Of a stretch of DNA of 64,000 bases, positions 51,228 to 60,888 are shown in pieces. The notes under the pieces were generated by a model. The model worked only from the letters and a program-made list of their open reading frames with translations. It did no database searches and was not told where the DNA came from. The stretch's first letter is position 1, and each line of letters opens with the position of its first letter. Where the stretch lies: contig JABJAL010000020.1 of NCBI GenBank assembly GCA_018669005.1, positions 129,117 to 193,116 of the forward strand, written 5' to 3'. The translations under genes were made by a program, and so were the position numbers. The stretch comes from Nitrospinaceae bacterium. Its GTDB lineage: Bacteria > UBA8248.

Positions 51228-53564
51228 TTAAAACGATGCGCCAAGACCGAAGTGCACTTCACGGTCACGCTCTCCTGACTTTTTGTCCAGCTTGTAGCCG
51301 ACATCTAATCTGAGAGGCCCAAAGGGGGTAATCACGCGCAGGCCAACACCGGCACCATACCTCAGGTCAGTTAAATCATAGGCATTGTGCCGCTCCCAAA
51401 CGTTCCCGACATCCAGAAAAAACGCTATGCGAGCAGGCCCAAAAAACGGATGTGTAAACTCTGTAGACATAAGCCCCGTCGAGTATCCGCCAATAGCCTC
51501 CCCGGCTGAATCCCTCGGACCAAGGTCGTCCCGGTCAAAACCACGAAGCGGCGCTTGCCCCGAAAGGTATATCCGCCTGAATGCGGGTAATTCCCCACTC
51601 AGGGCGTCAACATAGCGCAATTCAACTCTATAGCTCCAAATCAGGTTTTTCAACAACCTGAAACGAAGTTTAGATCCAACATTATGATACTGTCGGAAGT
51701 CGATTCGCATAGACCCAACATCGATGTCACCGCCAATGAAGCCACCCGACATCGCTGGGTTCACGACAAATAATGTACCCTCCTCTGGTAGGAAGCGGTG
51801 GTTCCTGGTGTCGTAAACCAGCGAAGGTGACATCCGGCTCTCAAGTTGCGTATCGCCCTCTGAATCAATAATGTCTTGCCGGGCAAACGGCGAGACCGCC
51901 GTAATCTTAAAGGTGGAAAGTTCATAGGAAAGAAAAGCCGTCAGATCGTCAGTCAACGATTTGCCCAGGTTAATCCGGGCACCTTTTCGCTCGTTGTCGA
52001 ACGTGGCAAATTCCTCCTCGGTGATGAACAAATCACCGCCGAGAGAGAAATCTTTGTCTTGAAAGTTTGGGTCCGTGAATGAGAAGGTCCCAGATTGGCT
52101 CACGGATGACAAGCTACCCCTTAATCCAACTTTATAGCCGCGCCCGAACAGATTGTCTTCTCGAATGACCGCCGTTACTAGAGCACCCTCATCACTACTA
52201 AAACCTACACCTGCTCCGACGGATCCCGTTGGCCTCTCTTCGAGATTGATATCGATATCAAGTACATCTCGGCTCCCGGAACGTCTTTTTTCTAAAACTC
52301 TCACATCACCAAAATACTGAGTTCGATTCAACCTTGAGCGCGTCTTGGTGAGGGCTTTTGAATCGTAGAGCGCACCCTCGATTACACGCACTTCACGACG
52401 TACGACGTTCTCGCGAGTTCGCGTATTTCCTTGCACTTTAACCCGACCGATATAAACACGGCGACCTTTTTTAATTTCATAGATCACCTTAATCGTCTTT
52501 TTTTCATCATCGGGCTCGGTCGCGGAGCGAACATCAGCGAAGGCATATCCACGAGCGGCGAAAGCGGCCGTAACTCTCTGCACGTCCTCCACCAGGAATG
52601 TTTGATTGAAAACCTCTCCTGGAAAGAGTTGAAAATCAATCCGCAATTCTTCTGGTGGGATAACGTCCTCTCCACCCCGGATTTCGATTTCGCCAGTGTT
52701 GTACTCAGAACCCTCACTAATGGGGATAACAATATTCAACTTACCCCGTTCTCTGTCTTCTTTGATAATCGGCTGACTGACCTGAACCTTAAAATATCCA
52801 CGGGTTCGATAGAGGAGTTTTATCCTTAAAAGATCTTTCTCAAGTTCATCTTCCCTGAAAATACCCGATTCCGTGAGCCACGACCAAAACCCCGACTCGC
52901 TGGTAGATATGGCATTAAGAATATCTTTTCTTGAGATATTTTCATTGCCCCGAAAAATAATAGTTTCTATAGCGACTCTCTCGCCTTCATTAATTACGAG
53001 AGTAACATCAACCGTATTCCGGGTGCCTTCCTTTAGAACAGCCTCGACCCGCGCAAAATAATATCCCTTCTCCTGGTAGAGCTTGCGGATATTGCGCACC
53101 GTTTCTTTGATCGTCGCCTCGTTGATGATCGTCTGGACTTTAACGGTGAGCCGCTCGCGGATGTCTTCCTCATCGACGTTGATGTTGCCTTGAAATTCGA
53201 CCTTACGGATGGTGGGCTTCTCCGTGACCCGATAAACTACGCGAAGCCCTCCCTCGAAGGGCTCGACATCCACCTTCACGTCACGGAAAAAACCGAGCCC
53301 GTAGATGGTGCGCACATCCTCGCGGATACGCTCAACGAGTTCGACATTTGTGTAGGCTTTGCCTTCGGCAATCTTGATATAAAAAAGGACGGTTGATCGA
53401 TCCACGCGCTTATTGCCATGGATTTCTACGGCCTTAATCGTAATGGCCGGGGAAGGGGCCTGCGCGACAACATCTAATCCTTGCGCTGGGACGCTTCGAG
53501 TAGAAAAAGCGAGACACAACACGGATATACAAACGCAGGCCACCGCCCTCGCTGAAATTGCCAT
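51228..53564 (-). CDS. bamA: Outer membrane protein assembly factor BamA
   Basis: A 778-residue Omp85 protein. A signal peptide (residues ~1-26) leads to five POTRA domains (about 35-410), with repeating I-x-x-I-x-I-x-G-N-x-x-x-x segments such as IRKVEFQGNINVDEE and VYIGRVKVQGNTRTRENVV, then a C-terminal 16-strand barrel with 'GFSSDEGALV' and PLRGFDRDDLG (the R-G-F loop-6 motif, variant of VRGF), ending in the C-terminal Phe of HFGLGASF. BamA inserts beta-barrel proteins. It sits between clpC and skp. Other Bam subunits are absent from the window. Confidence 0.94.
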   Translation of the reverse strand: MAISARAVACVCISVLCLAFSTRSVPAQGLDVVAQAPSPAITIKAVEIHGNKRVDRSTVLFYIKIAEGKAYTNVELVERIREDVRTIYGLGFFRDVKVDVEPFEGGLRVVYRVTEKPTIRKVEFQGNINVDEEDIRERLTVKVQTIINEATIKETVRNIRKLYQEKGYYFARVEAVLKEGTRNTVDVTLVINEGERVAIETIIFRGNENISRKDILNAISTSESGFWSWLTESGIFREDELEKDLLRIKLLYRTRGYFKVQVSQPIIKEDRERGKLNIVIPISEGSEYNTGEIEIRGGEDVIPPEELRIDFQLFPGEVFNQTFLVEDVQRVTAAFAARGYAFADVRSATEPDDEKKTIKVIYEIKKGRRVYIGRVKVQGNTRTRENVVRREVRVIEGALYDSKALTKTRSRLNRTQYFGDVRVLEKRRSGSRDVLDIDINLEERPTGSVGAGVGFSSDEGALVTAVIREDNLFGRGYKVGLRGSLSSVSQSGTFSFTDPNFQDKDFSLGGDLFITEEEFATFDNERKGARINLGKSLTDDLTAFLSYELSTFKITAVSPFARQDIIDSEGDTQLESRMSPSLVYDTRNHRFLPEEGTLFVVNPAMSGGFIGGDIDVGSMRIDFRQYHNVGSKLRFRLLKNLIWSYRVELRYVDALSGELPAFRRIYLSGQAPLRGFDRDDLGPRDSAGEAIGGYSTGLMSTEFTHPFFGPARIAFFLDVGNVWERHNAYDLTDLRYGAGVGLRVITPFGPLRLDVGYKLDKKSGERDREVHFGLGASF

Positions 53565-53608
53565 GAAACAGGCTCCCTGCGGGGAAAAAGTGGGCTATTT
53601 ATTAAAAC

Positions 53609-53633
53609 CCAGGACTGATATCAGGCATCCTGG
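53609..53633 (-). terminator. Hairpin over the clpC stop codon
   Basis: CCAGGA (53609-53614) pairs with TCCTGG (53628-53633); the loop contains a second palindrome, CTGATATCAG. On the minus strand GTTTTAATAA follows. It spans the clpC stop and may end transcription before bamA, though the run of T is short. Confidence 0.45.
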
Positions 53634-56065
53634 ATGCTGAATACTTCAGTATCTTCCTTGGCCTCGAACACCAATTCATCGCCAGCGAGCTTGACCAAGA
53701 TCACGCCCCCATCCTGGAACTTCCCGTGGAGGACTTCCTCGCTGAGTGTGTCCTCGATGTGGCGCTGGATGCACCGACGGAGCGGTCGGGCGCCGTAGGC
53801 CTTATCGTAGCCTTCCTTGCCCAGCCAATCCTTGGCCTCTTGGGTCAACTCGAGAGACAAGCTCTTATCGGCGAGCGTCTCATTCACCTTGGCAATCTCG
53901 ATGTCCACGATCTGAAGAATATTCTCGTGGGCCAGCGTCCCAAATATCACAACATCGTCGATGCGGTTCAGGAACTCGGGATTAAACGTCTTTTTGAGCT
54001 CATCACGGATATTATCCTTAACCCGGTCGTAGCCCTGACCTGCCTCCTCTTTCTGGAAGCCCAGGGATGTTCCTTTTTCAATGGAACGAGTAGCCAGATT
54101 CGAGGTCATGATGATGATCGTGTTTTTAAAGTCGATGAGCCGCCCGTAGCTGTCCGTCAAGGCACCGTCGTCCATCACCTGCAACAGGATGTGATAGATG
54201 TCCGCATGGGCTTTTTCAATCTCGTCGAGAAGAATGACCGAGTAGGGCTTGCGCCGAACACGCTCTGTGAGCTGGCCGCCCTCCTCGTATCCCACATAAC
54301 CTGGAGGAGCCCCGGTCAGGCGCGAGACGTTGAAGCGCTCCATGTACTCGCTCATGTCGATGCGAATCAGCGCCGAGGCATCGCCAAACATGTACTCGGC
54401 AAGTACTCGCGCCATTTCAGTCTTACCCACGCCGGTGGGGCCAAGGAACAAAAAGCTGCCAATTGGGCGCTTGGGATTTTTGAGTCCCGCGCGGGAGCGG
54501 CGAACCGCCTTGGTGAGGAGGCGGGTAGCCTCTTCTTGACCAATAATCTTACTGTTCAACTCCTCTTCCATGCGAAGGAGCTTTTCGTTCTCCACCTCCT
54601 CGATCCGCTGGAGAGGAATGCCCGTCATGCGGCTGACGACATAAGCCACATCGTCCTCAGTGACCAGCGCCTCCTCGTCAGTCTGATCAGCCTCCCACTC
54701 GGACTTGAGTTCATCGAGGCGCCCGCGATCCTGCTCTTCTTGATCGCGAAGCTCCACGGCTTTCTCAAAATCCTGATTTTCGATCATATCCTTCTTGAGG
54801 CGAACCGTATCCTCGATCTGGCGCTGAAGCTCCCGGATTGAGCTCGGGAATGTTTCCTTCTCAAGACGAACCTTACTGCAAGCCTCGTCGATGACGTCAA
54901 TTGCCTTATCAGGCAGATAGCGATCCGAGACATACTGCGAGGAAAGCTTCACCGCTGAGATAATCGCATCGTCAACGATGCGGGCCTTGTGGTGCTTCTC
55001 ATATTTATCTTTGAGGCCGCGCAGGATACTGACGGCATCGTCGTTCGAGGGCGGTTCCACCATGATGCTCTGGAAGCGCCGCTCAAGTGCACCGTTTTTC
55101 TCGATGTACTTGCGATATTCATCAAGCGTAGTCGCACCAATGCACTGCACCTCACCGCGGCTAAGCGCGGGCTTGAGCATGTTCGATGCGTCGATTGAGC
55201 CCTCGGCAGCACCAGCGCCCACGAGGGTATGCAGTTCGTCGATGAAAATGATCACATCCTGGCTCTGCGTGATCTCCTTCATAATGGCCTTAAGGCGCGC
55301 CTCGAACTGGCCACGGTATTTTGTGCCGGCGACAAGCGCACCCAGGTCAAGCGCCACAACCCGCTTGCCACTCAAAATCTGAGGCACTTCCTTGGCGACA
55401 ATCATCTGGGCCAAGCCCTCGACGATGGCCGTCTTACCCACACCCGGCTCGCCAATCAGAACAGGGTTGTTCTTCGTGCGACGGGCAAGGATCTGAATTA
55501 CACGTTCAATCTCATCGCTCCGACCGATGACCGGGTCGAGTTTGTTCTCCTCGGCCAGCTCGGTCAGATCGCGACCAAATTCATCGAGCGCCGGGGTCTT
55601 GCTCTTGTCACGCGCACGCGTGGCAACCGGCTCGCGAAGCAGGTTGATCGTCTGCTCGCGTGTCTGCTGAAGCTTCACGCCAAAGCTGCCAAGAATCTTA
55701 GCCGCAAGGCCGTCTTTCTCGCGGACGATTCCAAGCAGAAGATGCTCGGTGCCGATGTAGTTATGGCCCATCAGACGGGCCTCTTCTACGGCATATTCAA
55801 GAACTTTTTTTGCCTTGGGGGTAAAGGGTATGTCACCCTCGACCGGCCCGCTCGTGCTCTTGGGCAGATTTCTTTCTAACTCCAGGCGCAACTGCTTCGG
55901 ATCAACACCTAGTTTTTGAAGAACCGCTATCGCAATGCCGCCGCCATCCTTCAACACGCCCAGCAGAATATGTTCAGTACCCAGATATTCATGCCGATAA
56001 TTATCCGCTTCCTCTCTGGCGAGGATGATGACCTTACGGGCGCGCTCCGTGAAACGTTTAAACAT
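53621..56065 (-). CDS. clpC: ClpC-type AAA+ unfoldase
   Basis: An 814-residue HSP100 protein. Two Clp-N repeats (res. ~3-145) are followed by AAA domain 1 (Walker A GEPGVGKT, 205-212), a middle UVR-containing linker with [23 protein letters not shown] domain 2 (Walker A GPTGVGKT, about 550) and a ClpP-docking loop LGF in GTSLGFQKE. It feeds substrates to ClpP. The UVR linker and lack of a longer coiled-coil separate ClpC from ClpA and ClpB. ClpC is typical of Gram-positives, cyanobacteria and some diderm lineages. It lies apart from any ctsR/mcsA/mcsB homologues, none of which appear here. Confidence 0.93.
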   Translation of the reverse strand: MFKRFTERARKVIILAREEADNYRHEYLGTEHILLGVLKDGGGIAIAVLQKLGVDPKQLRLELERNLPKSTSGPVEGDIPFTPKAKKVLEYAVEEARLMGHNYIGTEHLLLGIVREKDGLAAKILGSFGVKLQQTREQTINLLREPVATRARDKSKTPALDEFGRDLTELAEENKLDPVIGRSDEIERVIQILARRTKNNPVLIGEPGVGKTAIVEGLAQMIVAKEVPQILSGKRVVALDLGALVAGTKYRGQFEARLKAIMKEITQSQDVIIFIDELHTLVGAGAAEGSIDASNMLKPALSRGEVQCIGATTLDEYRKYIEKNGALERRFQSIMVEPPSNDDAVSILRGLKDKYEKHHKARIVDDAIISAVKLSSQYVSDRYLPDKAIDVIDEACSKVRLEKETFPSSIRELQRQIEDTVRLKKDMIENQDFEKAVELRDQEEQDRGRLDELKSEWEADQTDEEALVTEDDVAYVVSRMTGIPLQRIEEVENEKLLRMEEELNSKIIGQEEATRLLTKAVRRSRAGLKNPKRPIGSFLFLGPTGVGKTEMARVLAEYMFGDASALIRIDMSEYMERFNVSRLTGAPPGYVGYEEGGQLTERVRRKPYSVILLDEIEKAHADIYHILLQVMDDGALTDSYGRLIDFKNTIIIMTSNLATRSIEKGTSLGFQKEEAGQGYDRVKDNIRDELKKTFNPEFLNRIDDVVIFGTLAHENILQIVDIEIAKVNETLADKSLSLELTQEAKDWLGKEGYDKAYGARPLRRCIQRHIEDTLSEEVLHGKFQDGGVILVKLAGDELVFEAKEDTEVFSIQDA

Positions 56066-56088
56066 ACCGCCCTCCTTGCGAGTTTCTG

Positions 56089-56820
56089 TTACCCGGCGTC
56101 AATTCGACCATCCACCATGACAGCCTGACGATTCATTCTAGCGGCGATTGAAGCATTGTGCGTAGCCACCAAAAACGTCACTCCGTCGGCTCGATTAATC
56201 TCCTGCATTAAATCGAAAATCGAATTCGCCGTGCCTGAATCAAGGTTGCCTGTTGGCTCATCGGCCAGTATCAGTGCCGGCCGGTTCACCAAAGCCCTAG
56301 CTATAGCCACTCTTTGCTGCTCGCCCCCCGATAATTCCGAGGGCCGATGATTAATCCTACCACTTAATCCTACTCTCTTGATAAGACTTCGTGCCCTTTC
56401 TTCTAGTTCTCCGCGGGCGTCTCCTCTCAACAACCCCGGTATTGTAACATTTTCCAGCGCAGAAAACTCCGGAAGAAGGTGATGAAATTGAAACACAAAA
56501 CCGATTTCTCGATTTCGAAACATCGCCAGCTCAGCGTCCGGCACCTGCGAGATCTGATCTCCTTTATATATGATCTCGCCGCCAGTAGGGCGATCCAAGG
56601 CTCCCAGGATATGGAGTAGCGTACTTTTTCCGGCTCCTGATGCCCCCGTTATCGCCATAGTTTCGCCAAAATAAACATCCAGGTCTAGTCCACATAAGAC
56701 CTGAACCTCCCCGCCTGCCATCGGATAAACCTTCTCAATTGCGCGGGCTGAAACTATAACATCTTTTTTATCAGCATGTTGGGAATAATCTGCCACTTCA
56801 TCAGAGGCCGAATCAGCCAT
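56089..56820 (-). CDS. lolD: Lipoprotein-releasing system ATPase LolD
   Basis: A 243-residue ABC ATPase: Walker A GASGAGKS (59-66), Q-loop FQFHHLLPEF (family-specific), signature LSGGEQQRVAIARAL and Walker B LILADEPTGNLD. The Q-loop and the E-P-T-G-N-L-D block place it in the LolD/MacB branch. It powers LolCE, which releases lipoproteins from the inner membrane to LolA. The first ~25 residues are an unusual acidic/polar N-terminal extension (SASDEVADYSQHADKK) with unclear purpose. It overlaps lolC by 8 nt, so they form one unit. Confidence 0.92.
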   Translation of the reverse strand: MADSASDEVADYSQHADKKDVIVSARAIEKVYPMAGGEVQVLCGLDLDVYFGETMAITGASGAGKSTLLHILGALDRPTGGEIIYKGDQISQVPDAELAMFRNREIGFVFQFHHLLPEFSALENVTIPGLLRGDARGELEERARSLIKRVGLSGRINHRPSELSGGEQQRVAIARALVNRPALILADEPTGNLDSGTANSIFDLMQEINRADGVTFLVATHNASIAARMNRQAVMVDGRIDAG

Positions 56821-58069
56821 ACCGAAGCACCTCCACGGGATCGACGCGAGAAGCCCTCCAAGCAGGATAAACCGTCGCTAACAGACTGATCAAAAAGGCC
56901 CCAAGTGCCATGAGCGTCACATCAGACACCGTCATGTGCACCGGGAGCCGACTAATATTGTAGACGCTGGGTGGGAGGATGTCCAAACCAAAATAATTTT
57001 CCAAAAATGACTCGACCACTCCAAGATTCCAGCCTAAAACCAGCCCGCCAATTGTTCCCAGAACGGCCCCGGCCAGACCCATTACCGCCCCTTGGATGAA
57101 AAAAATTCGGAGAATGACCCCTCGGGTCGCCCCCATGGATTTTAAAATTGCAATTTCCCGGCCCTTTTCCATCACCACCATAATGAGCGAGCCGATGATA
57201 TTAAAGGCGGCCACCACGATTACCAGCAAAAGGAGAATCGTCATCGTCGTTTTTTCTGTCTTCAATGCCGAGAAAAGATTTCGGTTCATCAACTGCCAGG
57301 AGCGCACCCAGTAGGGATAGAGCAAATCCTTTTGAAGACGGCGCGACACCCGCTCTGCCCCGAAAATTTCCTTAACCTTCATATGAACTCCAGTCACGCC
57401 TGCCCCAAGACCAAAAAAATCCTGACTCACCTTCATGTCGATAAGCGCCATCCCTGAGTCGTACTGATAAAAACCACTCCGGAAAATCCCGGTCGTCTTA
57501 AATGTTTTCGATTTTGGAAGCACCCCCATCGGCGTAATAGCGCCGACGGGACTTATAATCGTCACCTCCATGCCAAGCTGAAGACCCAGCGACGAGGCCA
57601 ACTCGGAGCCCAGAATGACGCCCGGCATCCCGCCCTCCGCCGAGAGGCTATCGAGAGAGCCCGCCCGCATATAGGCAGCAAGGTTGGTGACATCCTTTTC
57701 ACGCACCGGGTCTATGCCGCGGACAACCGCGCCTGTAACACTCCCATTCGAGGAGAGCATCGCCTGGCCAAAAACAAAAGGCGATGCCGCCACGACCTCC
57801 GAATCTTTTCGCACAAGTTTAAGGACATCATCCCATTTTTTCATCGAAGCTTCGCCGGACTCGACCACAACAACGTGGCTCTGGGTGCCAAGAATTTTAC
57901 TGCGCAACTCGCGCTCAAAGCCCGACATGACACCCACCACGACAATTAGCGTAGCAACGCCCAAAGAAATACCCAGCACAGAAATCCACGTTGTAATGGA
58001 GACAAAAGCGTTTTTTTTCTTCGAGCGCAGGTGCCGCATCCCGATAAAAAGCTCGACGGGTATTTTCAC
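56813..58069 (-). CDS. lolC: Lipoprotein-releasing system permease LolC/LolE
   Basis: A 418-residue MacB-type permease. One N-terminal span (WISVLGISLGVATLIVVVGVMSGFERELRSKILG) is followed by a large periplasmic domain, then three C-terminal spans with 'ILKSMGATRGVILRIFFIQGAVMGLAGAVLG' (the family's FtsX motif) and 'YPAWRASRVDPVEVLRYG' at the end. The P-x-x-A-S-x-x-x-P-x-x-x-L-R end is diagnostic. Only one permease gene accompanies lolD, so the transporter may be a homodimer (LolF type). The stop is 3 nt from the start of lysS. Confidence 0.92.
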   Translation of the reverse strand: MKIPVELFIGMRHLRSKKKNAFVSITTWISVLGISLGVATLIVVVGVMSGFERELRSKILGTQSHVVVVESGEASMKKWDDVLKLVRKDSEVVAASPFVFGQAMLSSNGSVTGAVVRGIDPVREKDVTNLAAYMRAGSLDSLSAEGGMPGVILGSELASSLGLQLGMEVTIISPVGAITPMGVLPKSKTFKTTGIFRSGFYQYDSGMALIDMKVSQDFFGLGAGVTGVHMKVKEIFGAERVSRRLQKDLLYPYWVRSWQLMNRNLFSALKTEKTTMTILLLLVIVVAAFNIIGSLIMVVMEKGREIAILKSMGATRGVILRIFFIQGAVMGLAGAVLGTIGGLVLGWNLGVVESFLENYFGLDILPPSVYNISRLPVHMTVSDVTLMALGAFLISLLATVYPAWRASRVDPVEVLRYG

Positions 58070-58072
58070 GCG

Positions 58073-59638
58073 CTAATCCTGAATCTTTCGAAGAAGAGGA
58101 AAGAGAATGACGTCCCGTATTGATTGCGAATCTGTCAGGAGCATGATCAGACGATCAATGCCAATTCCCTCGCCCGCGGTTGGCGGAAGGCCGTATTCGA
58201 GGGCGCGCAGATAATCCCAGTCCACCTCATGCGCCTCCTCGTCTCCGGCCGCCTTCGCTGCCGCCTGGGCCTCAAAGCGAGCCCGTTGATCATCGGGGTC
58301 GTTCAACTCGGTATAAGCGTTGGCAATCTCGCGCCCGGCGACGATGAGTTCAAATCGCTCGACCGTCTCGGGATCATCCTCGCGGCTTTTCGACAGCGGC
58401 GAGAGCGCCCGCGGGAAATCATAGATAAACGTGGGCTGGCGGAGCTTAGGCTCCACCGTCTCCTCGAAGAGGTACTCGAGCATGTGGACGAATTTCATGT
58501 CATCGGGGATTGGATAGCCCGTCTTTGCGGCAAGGGTACGGGCATAATCCCGGGCGGTGGAGTGGCCTTCTAGGACTCCGGGAGGGCACCCTCCGATCTC
58601 GACTATCGAGTCGCGCCATTTATAGCGGGCCCATGGGGCGGCGAACGAAATTTCCTCGCCCCCATATGTCACCGTGTCACTCCCGGCAACCTCCCGGGCG
58701 ATGCCGCATAGCATCTCCTCGGTAAGATTCATCAAATCGTTGTAGTCCGCATAGGCCATGTAGAACTCGACCATGGTGAACTCCGGATTGTGCTGAATCG
58801 AAATTCCCTCGTTTCGAAAATTTCGATTGATCTCGTATACGCGATCCATGCCGCCGACAACGAGGCGCTTTAAATAAAGCTCGGGCGCCACCCGGAGGAA
58901 TAGGTCCATGTCGAGCGTATTGTGGTGGGTGACGAAGGGCCGCGCCGTCGCACCCCCGGCAATGGACTGCATCATCGGTGTTTCAACTTCAAGAAAACCC
59001 CGATCATCGAGAAAACGGCGAAAAAGCTGAATCATTTTTGAGCGTTTCTTGAAAATTTCAAGGACATCGGGATTGGCAATGAGGTCAACGTATCGCTGGC
59101 GGTAGCGCGTCTCGACGTTCTGAAGACCGTGCCATTTTTCGGGCAGCGGATACATGCTCTTGGTCAAAAGCTGAAGATCGCGCACATAGACAGAAAGCTC
59201 GCCCGTGCGCGTTTTGAAGACGCCGCCCTCGCAGCCGACGATATCGCCGATGTCGAGTTCCTTAACAGCCGCAAATTTCTCCTCGCCCAGGTCATTCATG
59301 CGTATGAATAGCTGAATCCGCGCCGTTCCATCGCGCAGGTCCATGAACACGACCTTGCCCTGGAGGCGTTTAGCCATCACCCGGCCCGCGACGGCGTAGT
59401 GACCCGTTTTTGTCTCCTCGTATTGCTCATCGGTGAGATCACCCAACTCCGTGACGATCTCGCCAATGCGATGGGTTGTCGCATAGCGGTTGGGAAAAGG
59501 ATCCCCGCCCTCTGCTCGAATGGCCTCAACCTTACGGCGGCGCTGCTCGACCAGCTCGCTGATCTGGCCCTCGGCATCCCCGGCGACTTCCTCCTCCGAG
59601 GCCTTGTCCTGGTTCTTCTGATCTGGCGACTCACTCAT
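58073..59638 (-). CDS. lysS: Lysyl-tRNA synthetase, class II
   Basis: A 521-residue class II synthetase. The OB-fold anticodon domain (res. ~60-180) has [21 protein letters not shown]. Class II motif 1 is in the [22 protein letters not shown] region, motif 2 is [23 protein letters not shown], and motif 3 [10 protein letters not shown] lies at the end. The acidic first 30 residues precede the anticodon domain. This is a single housekeeping gene between lolC and prfB, probably in the same operon (3-nt gap to lolC). Confidence 0.95.
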   Translation of the reverse strand: MSESPDQKNQDKASEEEVAGDAEGQISELVEQRRRKVEAIRAEGGDPFPNRYATTHRIGEIVTELGDLTDEQYEETKTGHYAVAGRVMAKRLQGKVVFMDLRDGTARIQLFIRMNDLGEEKFAAVKELDIGDIVGCEGGVFKTRTGELSVYVRDLQLLTKSMYPLPEKWHGLQNVETRYRQRYVDLIANPDVLEIFKKRSKMIQLFRRFLDDRGFLEVETPMMQSIAGGATARPFVTHHNTLDMDLFLRVAPELYLKRLVVGGMDRVYEINRNFRNEGISIQHNPEFTMVEFYMAYADYNDLMNLTEEMLCGIAREVAGSDTVTYGGEEISFAAPWARYKWRDSIVEIGGCPPGVLEGHSTARDYARTLAAKTGYPIPDDMKFVHMLEYLFEETVEPKLRQPTFIYDFPRALSPLSKSREDDPETVERFELIVAGREIANAYTELNDPDDQRARFEAQAAAKAAGDEEAHEVDWDYLRALEYGLPPTAGEGIGIDRLIMLLTDSQSIRDVILFPLLRKIQD

Positions 59639-59689
59639 TTCAATTCGCGTCCTTGCTGGTAAATGACATTATCCGCCTAGCCTTTGAAT

Positions 59690-60821
59690 CTAACTCTTGG
59701 AGCGAGCCTCGGCCCGCCCCTCGATCAGGGACAACAGATAGGCGTCGATAAATTTGTCGATGTCACCGTCCAAGACGGCATCGACATTCGAAGTTTCCTC
59801 ATCCGTGCGGTGATCCTTCACCATCTGGTAGGGATGGAGGACGTAGGAGCGTATCTGGCTCCCAAAGCTGATCGATTTTTTCGCGGCGTGAAGCTGCTCT
59901 TTTTCAGCCTCACGTTTTTCTATCTCTCGTTTGTAGAGTTGCGCCCGGAGCAACTTCATCGCGGTGGCGCGATTTTTATGCTGGCTCCGCTCGTTCTGAC
60001 ATGTGACGACGATGCCCGATGGTGCATGCGTGATGCGCACCGCTGAGTCTGTCGTGTTCACGTGCTGGCCGCCGGCACCCGAACTCCGGTAGACATCGAT
60101 GCGAAGGTCGCCCTCGTCAATCTCGATTTCCACATCATCCGAGACCTCGGGGGCCACGTCCACAGAGGCGAAAGAGGTGTGGCGCCGCGAGGCGGTATCG
60201 TATGGTGAAATACGGACCAGGCGATGAACACCCATCTCCGCCCGAAGATAGCCATAGGCATAATCGCCCTGAATCATCAGGGTGGCGTTCTTGATGCCCG
60301 CCTCATCGCCCACCAGAATTGAGACAAGCTTGGACGTGCAGCCATGCGCCTCGGACCATCTCGAATACATGCGAAGCAGCGTCTCTGCCCAGTCTTGGCT
60401 CTCAACGCCGCCAGCGCCTGCGTTCACCGAGAGGATGGCGTTTCCGGGGTCCTCCTCGGAATCCATCACGAGGCGGAATTCAAGTTGCTCCTGCTCTTTT
60501 TCAACTTCCTCAAGGGCAACGACCAGCTCACCAACGAGCTCTGAATCGGGCGCGCCCCCTTCCATCTCGATAAGCTGGATGAGCTCGACCTGCTCAGTCA
60601 ATTTTTTCTGAATGTCCGTCCAGGCATCTATCGTCCGCTGTAGAATAGCGCGCTGCCGCAAAGTATTCTGGGCCGATTCCGCGTCATCCCAGAATCCTTC
60701 CCCGCCTGCAAGCTTGTCTAGTCGTGCGCACTCTGCTTCATGTCTATCGAGGTCAAAGCCGACCTCGGAGTTCAAGGAGGCGCGCCTCCAGCCAGTCACA
60801 CTTTTTAATATACTCTTCCAT
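59690..60821 (-). CDS. prfB: Peptide chain release factor 2, expressed by programmed +1 frameshift
   Basis: The zero frame starts at ATG 60821 and encodes 22 codons (MEEYIKKCDWLEARLLELRG, then RL) before a TGA at 60755-60753. Reading must skip one base at CTT-TGA-C to continue as DLDRHEAECARL. The full product is 376 residues, with SPY at 205-207 (E. coli SPF) and GGQ at 250-252, identical positions to E. coli RF2, which confirms the join. The slip site CTTTGAC is preceded by an SD-like GAGGT. RF2 releases at UGA and UAA, so low RF2 favours the shift: autoregulation. Confidence 0.93.
60752..60766 (-). promoter_or_regulatory. prfB +1 frameshift site
   Basis: On the minus strand the sequence GAGGTCGGCTTTGAC contains an SD-like GAGGT (60766-60762), the slippery CTT-T, the UGA stop and a following C. 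This is the same arrangement as the E. coli prfB shift (AGGGGG...CUU UGA C). Confidence 0.9.
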
Positions 60822-60888
60822 CACTCCCCTCAGAGGGCGCCAAAGCACCCATCCCTACAATTCAGCCGGGCGACCGGCGGCAATCATA

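Noticed and set aside
60821-60888. GC-rich palindrome (GCCGG/CCGGC) between lnt and prfB as a terminator
   Set aside because: Only 5 bp with no T-run; the genes may well be co-transcribed.
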